Source of the DNA: an uncultured Prevotella sp.
GTDB lineage: Bacteria; Bacteroidota; Bacteroidia; Bacteroidales; Bacteroidaceae
Assembly: GCA_934281565.1 (NCBI GenBank)
Contig: CAKQXI010000016.1
Span: 1-28,394 of the forward strand
Direction of reading: 5' to 3'
Length of the DNA stretch: 28,394 nt
Shown here in pieces: positions 7,865 to 14,343 of the stretch. The position numbers were made by a program, and so were the translations under genes. Within the stretch, counting starts at the first letter, position 1. Every line of letters starts with the position of its first letter. The notes below the pieces were generated by a model. The model did no database searches, was not told the DNA's origin, and saw only the letters and a list, made by a program, of their open reading frames with translations.

Positions 7865-8373
7865 TCAGTATCATTGCGTGTTTAGCCAAGAATAGGGCTA
7901 TCGGATACCAGAACCGCTTGCTCTATCATATCCCCGAAGACTTGCATCGTTTTCGCGACTTAACAATGGGACATACTATCATCATGGGGCGTAAGACTTT
8001 TGAGTCCCTTCCACATGGTGCTCTCCCCCATCGCCGTAACATTGTGCTCTCACTATCACAGAAAGAGATAACAGGATGCGAAGTCTTCGCATCATTGGAA
8101 GATGCCATCAGGCAATGCAACGAAGATGAGGAAGTGTTTGTCATTGGAGGAGAAAGTATTTATCAACAAAGCATTGACAAGGCATCAAGATTATACCTTA
8201 CGGTCGTTAATGACACGCCCAATCATGCCGATGCTTTCTTTCCAACCATTGATTATAGGGAATGGAACATCTTAGGCATGGAACATCATACAAGCAACAG
8301 TCTCCGTTACACGTTTAAGAATTTAAGTAGACACATCCAAAAGGTAGGAGTATCCGATATTTCAGGGTGGTAA
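7858..8373 (+). CDS. folA: Dihydrofolate reductase
   Basis: Reduces dihydrofolate to tetrahydrofolate with NADPH, needed for thymidylate, purine and methionine synthesis; it is the trimethoprim target. The 171-residue product has the family pattern: ISIIACLAKNRAIGYQNRL at the N-terminus, the catalytic acidic residue in IPEDLHRFR, the cofactor-binding GHTIIMGRKTFESLP and VFVIGGESIYQQ. The start at 7858 (MVISIIAC) overlaps the methyltransferase stop by 7 nt, so translation is probably coupled; a start four codons earlier is possible but less family-like. The C-terminal tail (HIQKVGVSDISGW) runs a few residues beyond the usual end of short DHFRs. Nothing suggests a plasmid-type resistance variant. 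Confidence 0.95.
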   Translation: MVISIIACLAKNRAIGYQNRLLYHIPEDLHRFRDLTMGHTIIMGRKTFESLPHGALPHRRNIVLSLSQKEITGCEVFASLEDAIRQCNEDEEVFVIGGESIYQQSIDKASRLYLTVVNDTPNHADAFFPTIDYREWNILGMEHHTSNSLRYTFKNLSRHIQKVGVSDISGW

Positions 8374-8453
8374 GAATTATCCAGAAATACAGAAACAACA
8401 ATTTTTACTCCCAAAATAATAGATATTGCCCCAACAATATAAGAAAATTGGTG

Positions 8454-8461
8454 TATCTTTG
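8454..8461 (+). promoter_or_regulatory. Orphan -7 box upstream of a short noncoding unit
   Basis: TATCTTTG is a perfect Bacteroidetes -7 box, but no gene follows on this strand; the next gene is convergent. A TTG lies at 8426-8428, spacing 25, longer than ideal. It would start a transcript near 8466. Confidence 0.5.
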
Positions 8462-8465
8462 CATC

Positions 8466-8571
8466 ATCAAATAAAAGCGTTGGGAAACGCAAATCATCAT
8501 CTTTTACTTATACAATATATATTAGAGAAAACGAGAGCCAACTTGCAGATGCAAATTGGCTCTCATTATTT
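8466..8571 (+). ncRNA. Candidate small RNA (about 105 nt), unrecognised
   Basis: Between folA and the convergent lrp-like gene there is a -7 box followed by about 105 nt with no usable reading frame. The segment holds two hairpins: a 5-bp GCGTT/AACGC stem with a GGGA loop (8477-8490) and a strong terminator-like hairpin (8533-8564). I do not recognise an Rfam family. The alternative is that this is only the shared 3' untranslated region and terminator of the two flanking genes; the -7 box and first hairpin favour an independent RNA but do not prove it. Confidence 0.4.
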
Positions 8572-8575
8572 ATTT
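8533..8575 (+). terminator. Intrinsic terminator hairpin, probably bidirectional
   Basis: Stem GAGAGCCAA (8533-8541) pairs perfectly with TTGGCTCTC (8556-8564); after one C-A mismatch a TTGC/GCAA inner stem closes on an AGAT loop. ATTATTTATTT follows on the plus strand and GTTTTCTC on the minus strand, so it can end folA or the small RNA on one side and the lrp-like gene on the other. Confidence 0.7.
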
Positions 8576-8603
8576 GGACAATATTGATTTCCCAAATATG
8601 AAC

Positions 8604-9098
8604 TTACTGTTCTTCATCATCCATTTCCTCATCGGTTAAATCCGCCAAAGGCAACTGCCGATTGATCGCAGCATTGAAAGAGATGATGGTCTCACTGCGT
8701 GACAAGCCCAATGGCTGCAACTTATCATGGATAATCTGAAGCAAGTGATGGTTATTGGAAGCATAAATCTTAATGAACATATCCATGCCTCCGGTGGTAT
8801 AATGACACTCCACTACCTCTGGTATCTTTCTCAATTCCTCGACGACTCTATCAAAATTCTCAGGATCTTTAAGATACAATCCTACATAGGCACAAGTCTC
8901 ATAACCTATCTTTTCTGGGTCAATGATAAACTGCGAACCCTTGATGATACCTAGATTGGTAAGTTTTGCAACACGCTGATGAATGGCTGCACCACTCACA
9001 TTGCAAGCACGTGCCACTTCTAAGAAAGGAATACGGGCATCTTGAGAAATCAATTTCAGAATTTGCCTATCCAATGAATCTAATATTTGTTTTGACAT
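8604..9098 (-). CDS. Lrp/AsnC family transcriptional regulator
   Basis: A 164-residue member of the leucine-responsive/AsnC regulator family. The N-terminal helix-turn-helix is clear (LDRQILKLISQDARIPF...VARACNVSGAAIHQRVAKL, about residues 8-48), followed by a linker and the C-terminal RAM ligand-binding/oligomerisation domain (ETCAYVGLYLKDPENF...CHYTTGGMDMFIKIYA, about 67-140). An acidic tail (LTDEEMDDEEQ) extends past the usual end, making it slightly longer than the 150-155 typical of AsnC. Such proteins form dimers and octamers that sense amino acids and usually repress their own gene; here a perfect 17-bp palindrome lies within the promoter spacer, consistent with that. Which amino acid is sensed cannot be deduced. 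Confidence 0.93.
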   Translation of the reverse strand: MSKQILDSLDRQILKLISQDARIPFLEVARACNVSGAAIHQRVAKLTNLGIIKGSQFIIDPEKIGYETCAYVGLYLKDPENFDRVVEELRKIPEVVECHYTTGGMDMFIKIYASNNHHLLQIIHDKLQPLGLSRSETIISFNAAINRQLPLADLTDEEMDDEEQ

Positions 9099-9117
9099 GA
9101 TAATATTAATTTGCTTG

Positions 9118-9148
9118 CAAAGTTAGCACTTTTATTTAATAAAAGCAA
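9118..9148 (-). promoter_or_regulatory. Promoter of the Lrp/AsnC-type gene
   Basis: On the minus strand: TTG (complement of 9146-9148), 20-bp spacer, TAACTTTG (complement of 9118-9125), an ideal Bacteroidetes promoter. The ATG lies 20 nt downstream of the -7 box, giving a very short leader. Confidence 0.75.
9129..9145. promoter_or_regulatory. 17-bp palindrome in the lrp promoter spacer, candidate operator
   Basis: CTTTTATT-T-AATAAAAG is a perfect inverted repeat with 8-bp arms around one base, lying entirely between the -33 and -7 elements. Size, AT-richness and position fit an autoregulatory site of an Lrp/AsnC protein. It could instead act weakly as a hairpin after the upstream exbD gene, but no U-rich tract follows. 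Confidence 0.5.
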
Positions 9149-9179
9149 CTTTTTGCACAAAATAAATAATAAATTAATA

Positions 9180-9644
9180 TTATTTTCCTTTTTCTATTGC
9201 AGAATAGTTGATACGCAAAGTCTTTGCCTGACGTAACGCTTGCTTTACATCAGTGATAATCCCCATCTTCGTAGATTGGTCTGCCTTGATAGAAACGGTC
9301 ATGATCTTCTGGTCTTCTGGAGACATACGCTGCTTCTCCGCCAATACATAGTCCATAACCTCTGGAGCCGTAGCAAACTTATCATTGAGCTGGATACGAG
9401 GCTCTTTACCATACTTCGCTTGCATTTCCTTGGTAGGCATACCTATATAAATATAGCTGACAGCCGATTTCTTTGTCAGTCGTGTAAGTTCCTTACCTTG
9501 TGGCACTCGACATTCCACTTTCAATGTTACCTTACGCATATGGGTAACTATCATGAAGAAGAACAAAACCGAGAATATCAAGTCTGGCAAAGAGGCAGTA
9601 TTGAGTTCTGGCACCTCATGCTGAATACGGCGAAACATACTCAT
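9180..9644 (-). CDS. exbD: ExbD/TolR-type biopolymer transport protein (second copy)
   Basis: One of two adjacent ExbD-like subunits of the inner-membrane proton-driven motor that energises TonB. The 154-residue protein has a short cytoplasmic N-terminus (FRRIQHEVPELNTAS), a single transmembrane helix with the family's key aspartate (LPDLIFSVLFFFMIV, about residues 19-34), and a periplasmic domain ending TDVKQALRQAKTLRINYSA. The ATG overlaps the stop of the upstream exbD by 4 nt (ATGA), so the two are translationally coupled. The periplasmic domain carries an AKYGK motif that also occurs, in a different position, in the sister protein. It is the last gene of the exb operon; the next gene, lrp-like, has its own promoter. 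Confidence 0.9.
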   Translation of the reverse strand: MSMFRRIQHEVPELNTASLPDLIFSVLFFFMIVTHMRKVTLKVECRVPQGKELTRLTKKSAVSYIYIGMPTKEMQAKYGKEPRIQLNDKFATAPEVMDYVLAEKQRMSPEDQKIMTVSIKADQSTKMGIITDVKQALRQAKTLRINYSAIEKGK

Positions 9645-10210
9645 TCCTTACCTCCTTTCTTTTCTTCAGCCTCCATGCTGACATCTTTGTCTTGCAAGAC
9701 CTCCGCATTGGCATACGATTCCGTTATTCGGATAGGCAAAGCCTGGCGCACCTTATCTTTCTGTTGCTTGCTCAATGAAGCATAGCGTTTTCCATATTTT
9801 GCCTGGGCATACTCATTACGCAACTCACCATAAGCCTCCATCAGTTGGTTTTGCGACTGGAAATAGAGATTATAATCAGCATCCCTGTCACTTTCTATGG
9901 AGATAACATGCCGCTTCCCCATTCGCTTAATAAAACGAACAGCCTCATCTTTCAAATGAGCAATATCCGTAGGCTTGTCATTCACCAAGAGCTTATTTCC
10001 TGCCATCAGATGCAATGCCATCAATGTAGACTTATCGACATTGGTTTCTTGCATCTCTTTCTTCTGGGGTGCAGGAAGTTGGCGTGCAAGTCCCTTGTCC
10101 ACATCCATAGATGTAGTTACGAGGAAGAATATCAGCAACATAAAAGATATGTCTGCCGTAGAAGTTGTATTCAACCCTGGAACTTCCTGTCGCTTACGGT
10201 GAATAATCAT
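9641..10210 (-). CDS. exbD: ExbD/TolR-type biopolymer transport protein (first copy)
   Basis: ExbD subunit of the TonB-energising motor, 189 residues from the start at 10210 (MIIHRKRQEVPGLNTTS). The single transmembrane helix carries the conserved aspartate (TADISFMLLIFFLVTTSMD, about residues 17-35); the periplasmic part includes VISIESDRDADY, the usual ExbD beta-strand. Compared with a plain ExbD of about 140 residues it has an extra charged segment (KYGKRYASLSKQQKDKVRQ, about 141-159) and a charged tail (EAEEKKGGKE). The open frame extends 39 codons upstream, but those overlap the preceding gene in another frame and are not family-like. The ATG shares one base with the upstream stop (TAATG). 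Bacteroidetes often carry tandem ExbD genes with different insertions. Confidence 0.9.
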   Translation of the reverse strand: MIIHRKRQEVPGLNTTSTADISFMLLIFFLVTTSMDVDKGLARQLPAPQKKEMQETNVDKSTLMALHLMAGNKLLVNDKPTDIAHLKDEAVRFIKRMGKRHVISIESDRDADYNLYFQSQNQLMEAYGELRNEYAQAKYGKRYASLSKQQKDKVRQALPIRITESYANAEVLQDKDVSMEAEEKKGGKE

Positions 10211-10719
10211 TATTTCCTTTCCTTTCTTATATACCTGGTTGCACCAAACAAGACTACGCCCACTCCAACTATCAACATGACGACAGACGTAAAGACTAAC
10301 ATATCTGATGTTTTCAACCAAAACCAATCGTTATATTCCTCGCCATTGACAAGCATCGGCATGGAAGAACCAAACACAAAGGTCAAGATTAGCAGCGCCA
10401 ATGTACCCAACCATGTAAAACGAAATATCTTGGTAGCTGGTATACCATTGACCCTATCAGCTTCTTTGCCTATAAAACTATTCCTTTTGACTACGGCAAC
10501 GGCAACTACAGCGATTGCCATCAAGAATAGAAGCCACATCAAGCCTATCAATACATCTGTAAACAATGGTGCATTGAAGTCTGGGTTCTCTTCAAAAGGC
10601 ATATCATATCCTAATAAAAAGAACAAGCCGAAAACAAAAACAGACAACGCTATCAATAGATAGAAGATACGTTGTGATATTTTCTCGGCAGACCAACTCT
10701 TGATATCTTTAATCTTCAT
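10210..10719 (-). CDS. Unknown four-helix membrane protein within the exb operon
   Basis: A 169-residue protein I cannot assign to a named family. Four hydrophobic segments are visible: FYLLIALSVFVFGLFFLLG (about residues 19-37), DVLIGLMWLLFLMAIAVVAVAVV (54-76), FTWLGTLALLILTFVFG (100-116) and MLVFTSVVMLIVGVGVVLFGA (138-158), with a basic C-terminus (RYIRKERK) that should be cytoplasmic. A short acidic loop (MLVNGEEYNDWFWL) lies between helices 3 and 4. It overlaps exbB by 11 nt and exbD by 1 nt, so it is made together with the motor and is likely an accessory membrane subunit; the role is inference from position only. No catalytic motif is apparent. Confidence 0.85.
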   Translation of the reverse strand: MKIKDIKSWSAEKISQRIFYLLIALSVFVFGLFFLLGYDMPFEENPDFNAPLFTDVLIGLMWLLFLMAIAVVAVAVVKRNSFIGKEADRVNGIPATKIFRFTWLGTLALLILTFVFGSSMPMLVNGEEYNDWFWLKTSDMLVFTSVVMLIVGVGVVLFGATRYIRKERK

Positions 10720-11440
10720 TTTTACGTTTAGCGATAATATCCATCAATGCGATAGCCGATTCTTCCATCTGACTGGTGATATGCTCTATCTTGGAGAGTA
10801 TATAATTGTAGAACACCTGTAAGATCAAGGCTACGATAATACCAAAGATGGTTGTAATCAATGCCACTTTCATACCAGAGGCAACGATTGTAGGACTAAT
10901 ATCACCTGCTTGCTGAATTTGGTCAAACGCCATCACCATGCCTATCACCGTTCCCAAGAACCCTAAAGATGGAGCCATGGCAATGAACAGACGTATCCAT
11001 GAACAACCTTTCTCCAAATTGGCAGCTTGCACAGAACCATAACTTGCCACAGAGCGTTCAATGTCTTCCAGACTACCTTGGATACGCATCAAACCTTGGT
11101 AACAAATGGAAGCAACAGGACCTCTGGTATTACGGCATAAGTCCTTGGCCCCCTCAATGTCATTTTGCTGCACCTTACCATCGATGTTCTTCATCAACTC
11201 CTTGGCATTAATTTCAGAAAGACTAAGATAAATGATACGTTCTATGCAGAAAGCCAAGCCTATGATAAGGGCAATGGCAACAAGCGACATAAATCCCGCA
11301 TTACCCTCAATAAACTTTGTTTTAAGAGCTTGATGGAATCCCATTGTTTCTTCTTGCGCCATCAATGGCATAGAAGAACTAACGATTATAAATATTAATA
11401 TTGCGAAACGCGCAATAACTGTATTTTTTCTCATATACAT
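10709..11440 (-). CDS. exbB: ExbB/TolQ/MotA-family proton channel protein
   Basis: Inner-membrane scaffold and proton channel of the TonB-ExbB-ExbD complex, 243 residues. The N-terminal hydrophobic stretch (FAILIFIIVSSSMPLMA) resembles a signal sequence or extra helix, followed by a helix near 50-66 (MSLVAIALIIGLAFCIERI), a cytoplasmic loop, and the conserved MotA_ExbB core: LFIAMAPSLGFLGTVIGMVMAF (about 149-170) and VASGMKVALITTIFGIIVALIL (about 185-206). It heads the exbB - membrane protein - exbD - exbD operon. The ATG at 11440 (or the next at 11434) is only 14-20 nt from the 3' end of tRNA-Ser on the same strand, leaving no room for a separate promoter outside the tRNA gene. Confidence 0.92.
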   Translation of the reverse strand: MYMRKNTVIARFAILIFIIVSSSMPLMAQEETMGFHQALKTKFIEGNAGFMSLVAIALIIGLAFCIERIIYLSLSEINAKELMKNIDGKVQQNDIEGAKDLCRNTRGPVASICYQGLMRIQGSLEDIERSVASYGSVQAANLEKGCSWIRLFIAMAPSLGFLGTVIGMVMAFDQIQQAGDISPTIVASGMKVALITTIFGIIVALILQVFYNYILSKIEHITSQMEESAIALMDIIAKRKNED

Positions 11441-11454
11441 TTGATATATACTTG

Positions 11455-11542
11455 CGGAAAGAGGGGGATTCGAACCCCCGAAACCCTGTTAGGGTTTACA
11501 AGCTTTCCAGGCGTGCCTCTTCAACCACTCGAGCATCTTTCC
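11455..11542 (-). tRNA. tRNA-Ser (anticodon GGA)
   Basis: The minus strand folds into an 88-nt class II tRNA. Acceptor stem GGAAAGA/TCTTTCC is perfect, the T arm reads GGGGGTTCGAATCCCCC, and the long variable arm has a 7-bp stem AAACCCT/AGGGTTT, diagnostic of serine (or leucine/tyrosine) tRNAs. The anticodon loop CTGGAAA gives anticodon GGA, reading UCC and UCU. CCA is not encoded; CAAG follows the discriminator G. The anticodon stem CACGC/GCTTG contains one C-U mismatch in its middle pair (29-41), which is unusual. It lies between tatD and exbB on the same strand. Confidence 0.95.
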
Positions 11543-11566
11543 TAAACCGATTAGTAATTCGGAATG

Positions 11567-11596
11567 CAAAAGTATTACTTTTAGTTCAAAATACAA
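11567..11596 (-). promoter_or_regulatory. Promoter of tRNA-Ser, probably also serving exbB
   Basis: Minus strand: TTG (complement of 11594-11596), 19-bp spacer, TACTTTTG (complement of 11567-11574), 25 nt before the mature tRNA 5' end. No terminator lies between the tRNA and exbB. Confidence 0.7.
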
Positions 11597-11663
11597 TAAA
11601 ATCGCGTTCTTTTTAAATTTCTTTAAGACTAACTGGGCTTTTTAAGCCTATATAATCCTAAAT

Positions 11664-12440
11664 TTATAATAGATGTGTACCAAATACCCGCCCTACATTC
11701 TCATTGGTTTTCGCAGAGAGTTCCTCTATGCTTACCCCATAAGCCTGCGCCAAGGTCTTCAATACTTCCACCACAAAAGCACTTTCATTGCGCTTCCCTC
11801 GATAAGGTACTGGAGCCATATAAGGACTATCTGTTTCCAACACTAACCTATCCAAGGGAACGACAGCCGGCAAATCTTCACGCAGATGACTGCTCTTAAA
11901 TGTTGAAACGCCACCAATGCCGAGAACAAACTTGTCGAATGTCAGCAATTCCTCTGCTTCTTTTTGGTTTCCTGTAAAACAATGAAACACACCTCCCGGT
12001 AATTCTTTTTCGTATTGGCGCAAGAGATGCACCATTTCATTCTGCCCTTTCCGACAATGTATCATCAATGGCAAGCGAGTTTCTATCGACCACCTTACTT
12101 GTTCTTCAAAGGCTTCCAATTGTTCTTTCTCAAACTCACGGCTCCAATAATAATCCAGTCCTACTTCACCAATGGCTATATAACGCTCATTGAATATATC
12201 TCTCAAGGTTTGCAACTGTTCTTTCCAATCACTCCTTACTTCCTCTGGATGCAATCCTATCATTGGATAGGCAAACCCTGGATATTCTTCGCTCAGCTCA
12301 AGGACAGCTTTCGAGGTAGCGACATCAATGGCAGGCAGGAATACCTTGTATACTCCTGCTTGCTTGGCTCTCTCCATGACTTCCGCCCTGTCTTCATTGA
12401 ATTCCTCACCATCAAGATGAGTGTGTGTATCTATAATCAT
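11664..12440 (-). CDS. tatD: TatD family metal-dependent hydrolase (putative 3'-5' DNase)
   Basis: A 258-residue TIM-barrel metallohydrolase of the TatD family; characterised members are Mg-dependent 3'-5' exonucleases linked to DNA repair and DNA degradation. All metal-ligand motifs are visible: IIDTHTHLD (residues 2-10), the glutamate in AIGEVGLDYYW (near 92), MIHCRKG (near 129), FHCFTG (near 154) and LETDSPYM (near 205). Length matches the family. The start (ATG at 12440) is fixed by the DTHTH motif. It lies 13 nt after the polyprenyl synthase gene and is part of the tonB - synthase - tatD run; the link to TonB is positional, not functional as far as known. The 120 nt downstream carry only a weak hairpin and the tRNA promoter. 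Confidence 0.93.
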   Translation of the reverse strand: MIIDTHTHLDGEEFNEDRAEVMERAKQAGVYKVFLPAIDVATSKAVLELSEEYPGFAYPMIGLHPEEVRSDWKEQLQTLRDIFNERYIAIGEVGLDYYWSREFEKEQLEAFEEQVRWSIETRLPLMIHCRKGQNEMVHLLRQYEKELPGGVFHCFTGNQKEAEELLTFDKFVLGIGGVSTFKSSHLREDLPAVVPLDRLVLETDSPYMAPVPYRGKRNESAFVVEVLKTLAQAYGVSIEELSAKTNENVGRVFGTHLL

Positions 12441-12453
12441 AAGTCTCTTTGAA

Positions 12454-13428
12454 TTAGTACTGGCGTTCCATCATACGCTGGGCATATTGCTGCAATTCCG
12501 ACTTGCGTGCAGCATCTACATGAATGGCATCAAGATACTTCTTGCTTTGCTCAAAATAATAAGCGATCTTATCTTGCGCCATCTTATCTATACCTATTTC
12601 ATTATATAGTCGAGTAACAGCCTCTACTTTCTCTTTTCTGTCAAAGTCTTTTGCATCAACCCATTTCTGTAGTTCCTTACGCTGTTCTACATTAGCATGG
12701 TTGAAAGCATTTATCAACATAAAAGTCTTCTTGTTGGATGTAATGTCACCTCCTATCTCCTTGCCAAAGACCTTGGTGTCACCATAAACATCCAGATAGT
12801 CGTCTTGTAACTGGAACGCCAAGCCAATCTGTTCACCAAAACGGTAGAGATTGTCAGCATCTTCTGGAGAGGCATCAGCCAAGATTGCACCTATCTTCAA
12901 TGCACAAGCCAAGAGAACGCTGGTCTTCAAACGAATCATCTCTATATATTCTTCTTCCTTGACATCATTACGATTTTCAAACTCCATGTCATACTGTTGT
13001 CCTTCTCCTATTTCCAAGGCTGTCGTTGTAAAAAGACGAAGAACCTCCGGCAAATGCTTCTCGTCACACTGTGCCATACGGTCGTATGCCAATACCAGCA
13101 TGGAATCACCTGAAAGGATTGCCGTGTTGGCATTCCATTTCTTATGAACCGTCTCATGTCCACGACGAAGATCTGCCTGATCCATCAAGTCATCATGTAA
13201 CAATGTATAGTTGTGATAAGTCTCCAAGGCAATGGCATTCATCAATATTTTCTCTGGGTCATCTTTAAATAAGTTGTATCCTAATAGCATCAAGATAGGA
13301 CGGATACGCTTTCCTCCCATCGAAAGAACATATTTAATGGGTTCATAAAGAGAATAAGGTTTTCTTTCGTATGGCAAATTTGCCAAAAAAGCATTCACTT
13401 TGTTTAGAATTTCGTCTGCTGTCAACAT
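12454..13428 (-). CDS. Polyprenyl (geranylgeranyl/farnesyl-type) diphosphate synthase
   Basis: Prenyltransferase that condenses isopentenyl diphosphate onto allylic diphosphates. In 324 residues it shows both aspartate-rich motifs: LLHDDLMDQADLRRG (first motif DDLMD, near residue 79) and FQLQDDYLDVYGD (second motif, near 216), plus GGKRIRPIL near 38. The first motif has no two-residue insertion, unlike type II bacterial farnesyl synthases, and a tyrosine sits five residues before it, a position that limits chain length in geranylgeranyl-type enzymes; a C15-C20 product is therefore my inference. It follows tonB by 13 nt and precedes tatD by 13 nt in one transcription unit. ispH, another isoprenoid gene, lies 2 kb away on the same strand but in a different unit. 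Confidence 0.92.
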   Translation of the reverse strand: MLTADEILNKVNAFLANLPYERKPYSLYEPIKYVLSMGGKRIRPILMLLGYNLFKDDPEKILMNAIALETYHNYTLLHDDLMDQADLRRGHETVHKKWNANTAILSGDSMLVLAYDRMAQCDEKHLPEVLRLFTTTALEIGEGQQYDMEFENRNDVKEEEYIEMIRLKTSVLLACALKIGAILADASPEDADNLYRFGEQIGLAFQLQDDYLDVYGDTKVFGKEIGGDITSNKKTFMLINAFNHANVEQRKELQKWVDAKDFDRKEKVEAVTRLYNEIGIDKMAQDKIAYYFEQSKKYLDAIHVDAARKSELQQYAQRMMERQY

Positions 13429-13441
13429 GTTTATTTTTGTT

Positions 13442-14176
13442 TTAAAGTTTAAATACTACGGGTATTGCTATCATAGTTCGGCAAACCTTGTTGTGGTCCA
13501 TACCAGGCTTCCATTTCGGCATCATCTTCAATACACGCAATGCCTCTCTATCAAGGATAGGATCTACAGAAGTACTGACTTTCACACCTGCCACACTACC
13601 ATCCTTGTTCACTATAAAAGACACAACCACCATACCTTGTATCTTATTCTGTTGTGCGGAAGTTGGGTATTTCAGATTTTTCGTCAACCATTGCATGAAT
13701 GCCGACCATCCCCCGGGGAACTCAGGTATCTTTTGTACGACAGTAAAATTAATAGGAGCTTCACTCAAGGCATCAGGATTGGTATTGTCCACCGCTGTCT
13801 CTGGCGCAGCTTCTTCCACATTGGCACCATCAACAGCCCCATGTCCATCACCTATCACGAGCTCACTTGTCGTGGTACTTATTTTCCGTGGAGCTTCATC
13901 TGGCTTGGTCACAGCTTTCACTTCTTGCGTAATTGCTTTTGAGGCAGGAGCAGAGGCTGCTTCCGCCGATACCATATCCTTTTGATCTTGGGGTATTGAC
14001 ATTTCCAAGTCTTGCGACAAATCCTCAAAGGTATCTGCCATATCCGACAATTCCGCTGGTGTACTCGTATATTGAAGCCCTACAAATATCAAAGAAAAAG
14101 CAAGAATAAGCCCAAGCAGGAAAAAAGTGACCCGCTTTTTTTCTAATTGTACGCTATTTGACTTTTTTATTTCCAC
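13442..14176 (-). CDS. tonB: TonB energy-transducing protein
   Basis: Links the inner-membrane ExbB/ExbD motor to TonB-dependent outer-membrane transporters. The 244-residue product has a short basic N-terminus, one transmembrane helix (VTFFLLGLILAFSLIFVGL, about residues 16-34), an Ala/Glu/Val-rich periplasmic spacer instead of a strict Pro-Lys repeat (about 40-140), and the C-terminal TonB domain (IPEFPGGWSAFMQWL...VVVSFIVNKDGSV...MPKWKPGMD, about 155-240), the typical Bacteroidetes form. Start is GTG at 14174-14176; an in-frame TAG lies just upstream and no suitable ATG exists. First gene of a run with the polyprenyl synthase and tatD, then tRNA-Ser and the exb genes. Confidence 0.92.
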   Translation of the reverse strand: MEIKKSNSVQLEKKRVTFFLLGLILAFSLIFVGLQYTSTPAELSDMADTFEDLSQDLEMSIPQDQKDMVSAEAASAPASKAITQEVKAVTKPDEAPRKISTTTSELVIGDGHGAVDGANVEEAAPETAVDNTNPDALSEAPINFTVVQKIPEFPGGWSAFMQWLTKNLKYPTSAQQNKIQGMVVVSFIVNKDGSVAGVKVSTSVDPILDREALRVLKMMPKWKPGMDHNKVCRTMIAIPVVFKL

Positions 14177-14253
14177 TATCTATATCTCCATATTTTTGTA
14201 GACTATATACTACATTATTATATTATTTCCCGTTTTTTCCGATGAAAACAATG

Positions 14254-14261
14254 CAAAAATA
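14254..14261 (-). promoter_or_regulatory. Possible -7 box of the tonB promoter
   Basis: TATTTTTG on the minus strand, 77 nt before the tonB start codon. No TTG at 19-21 bp upstream, so support rests on the -7 box alone. Confidence 0.4.
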
Positions 14262-14283
14262 CTTTTTATTCTTGAAAAAACTG

Positions 14284-14291
14284 TATCTTTG
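14284..14291 (+). promoter_or_regulatory. -7 box of the cmk promoter
   Basis: TATCTTTG matches the -7 consensus exactly and lies 52 nt before the cmk ATG. The -33 region is only T-rich. A second TATTTTTG at 14191-14198 on the same strand is further away and less likely to be used. Confidence 0.55.
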
Positions 14292-14343
14292 CCGAAGAAT
14301 TTAATTATTTAAGTGAAAAAAGTTATTTTTTAGTATTTCGACA

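Noticed and set aside
11600..11660. GGCTT/AGCC hairpin after tatD as terminator
   Set aside because: Stem of only 4-5 bp and no U-tract in the tatD direction.
14191..14210. TATTTTTG followed by TAGACTATATAC near tonB, with the same 12-mer near the macroglobulin promoter (22648-22659, minus strand)
   Set aside because: Shared 12-mers are expected several times by chance in an AT-rich window of this size, and orientation relative to the genes differs.
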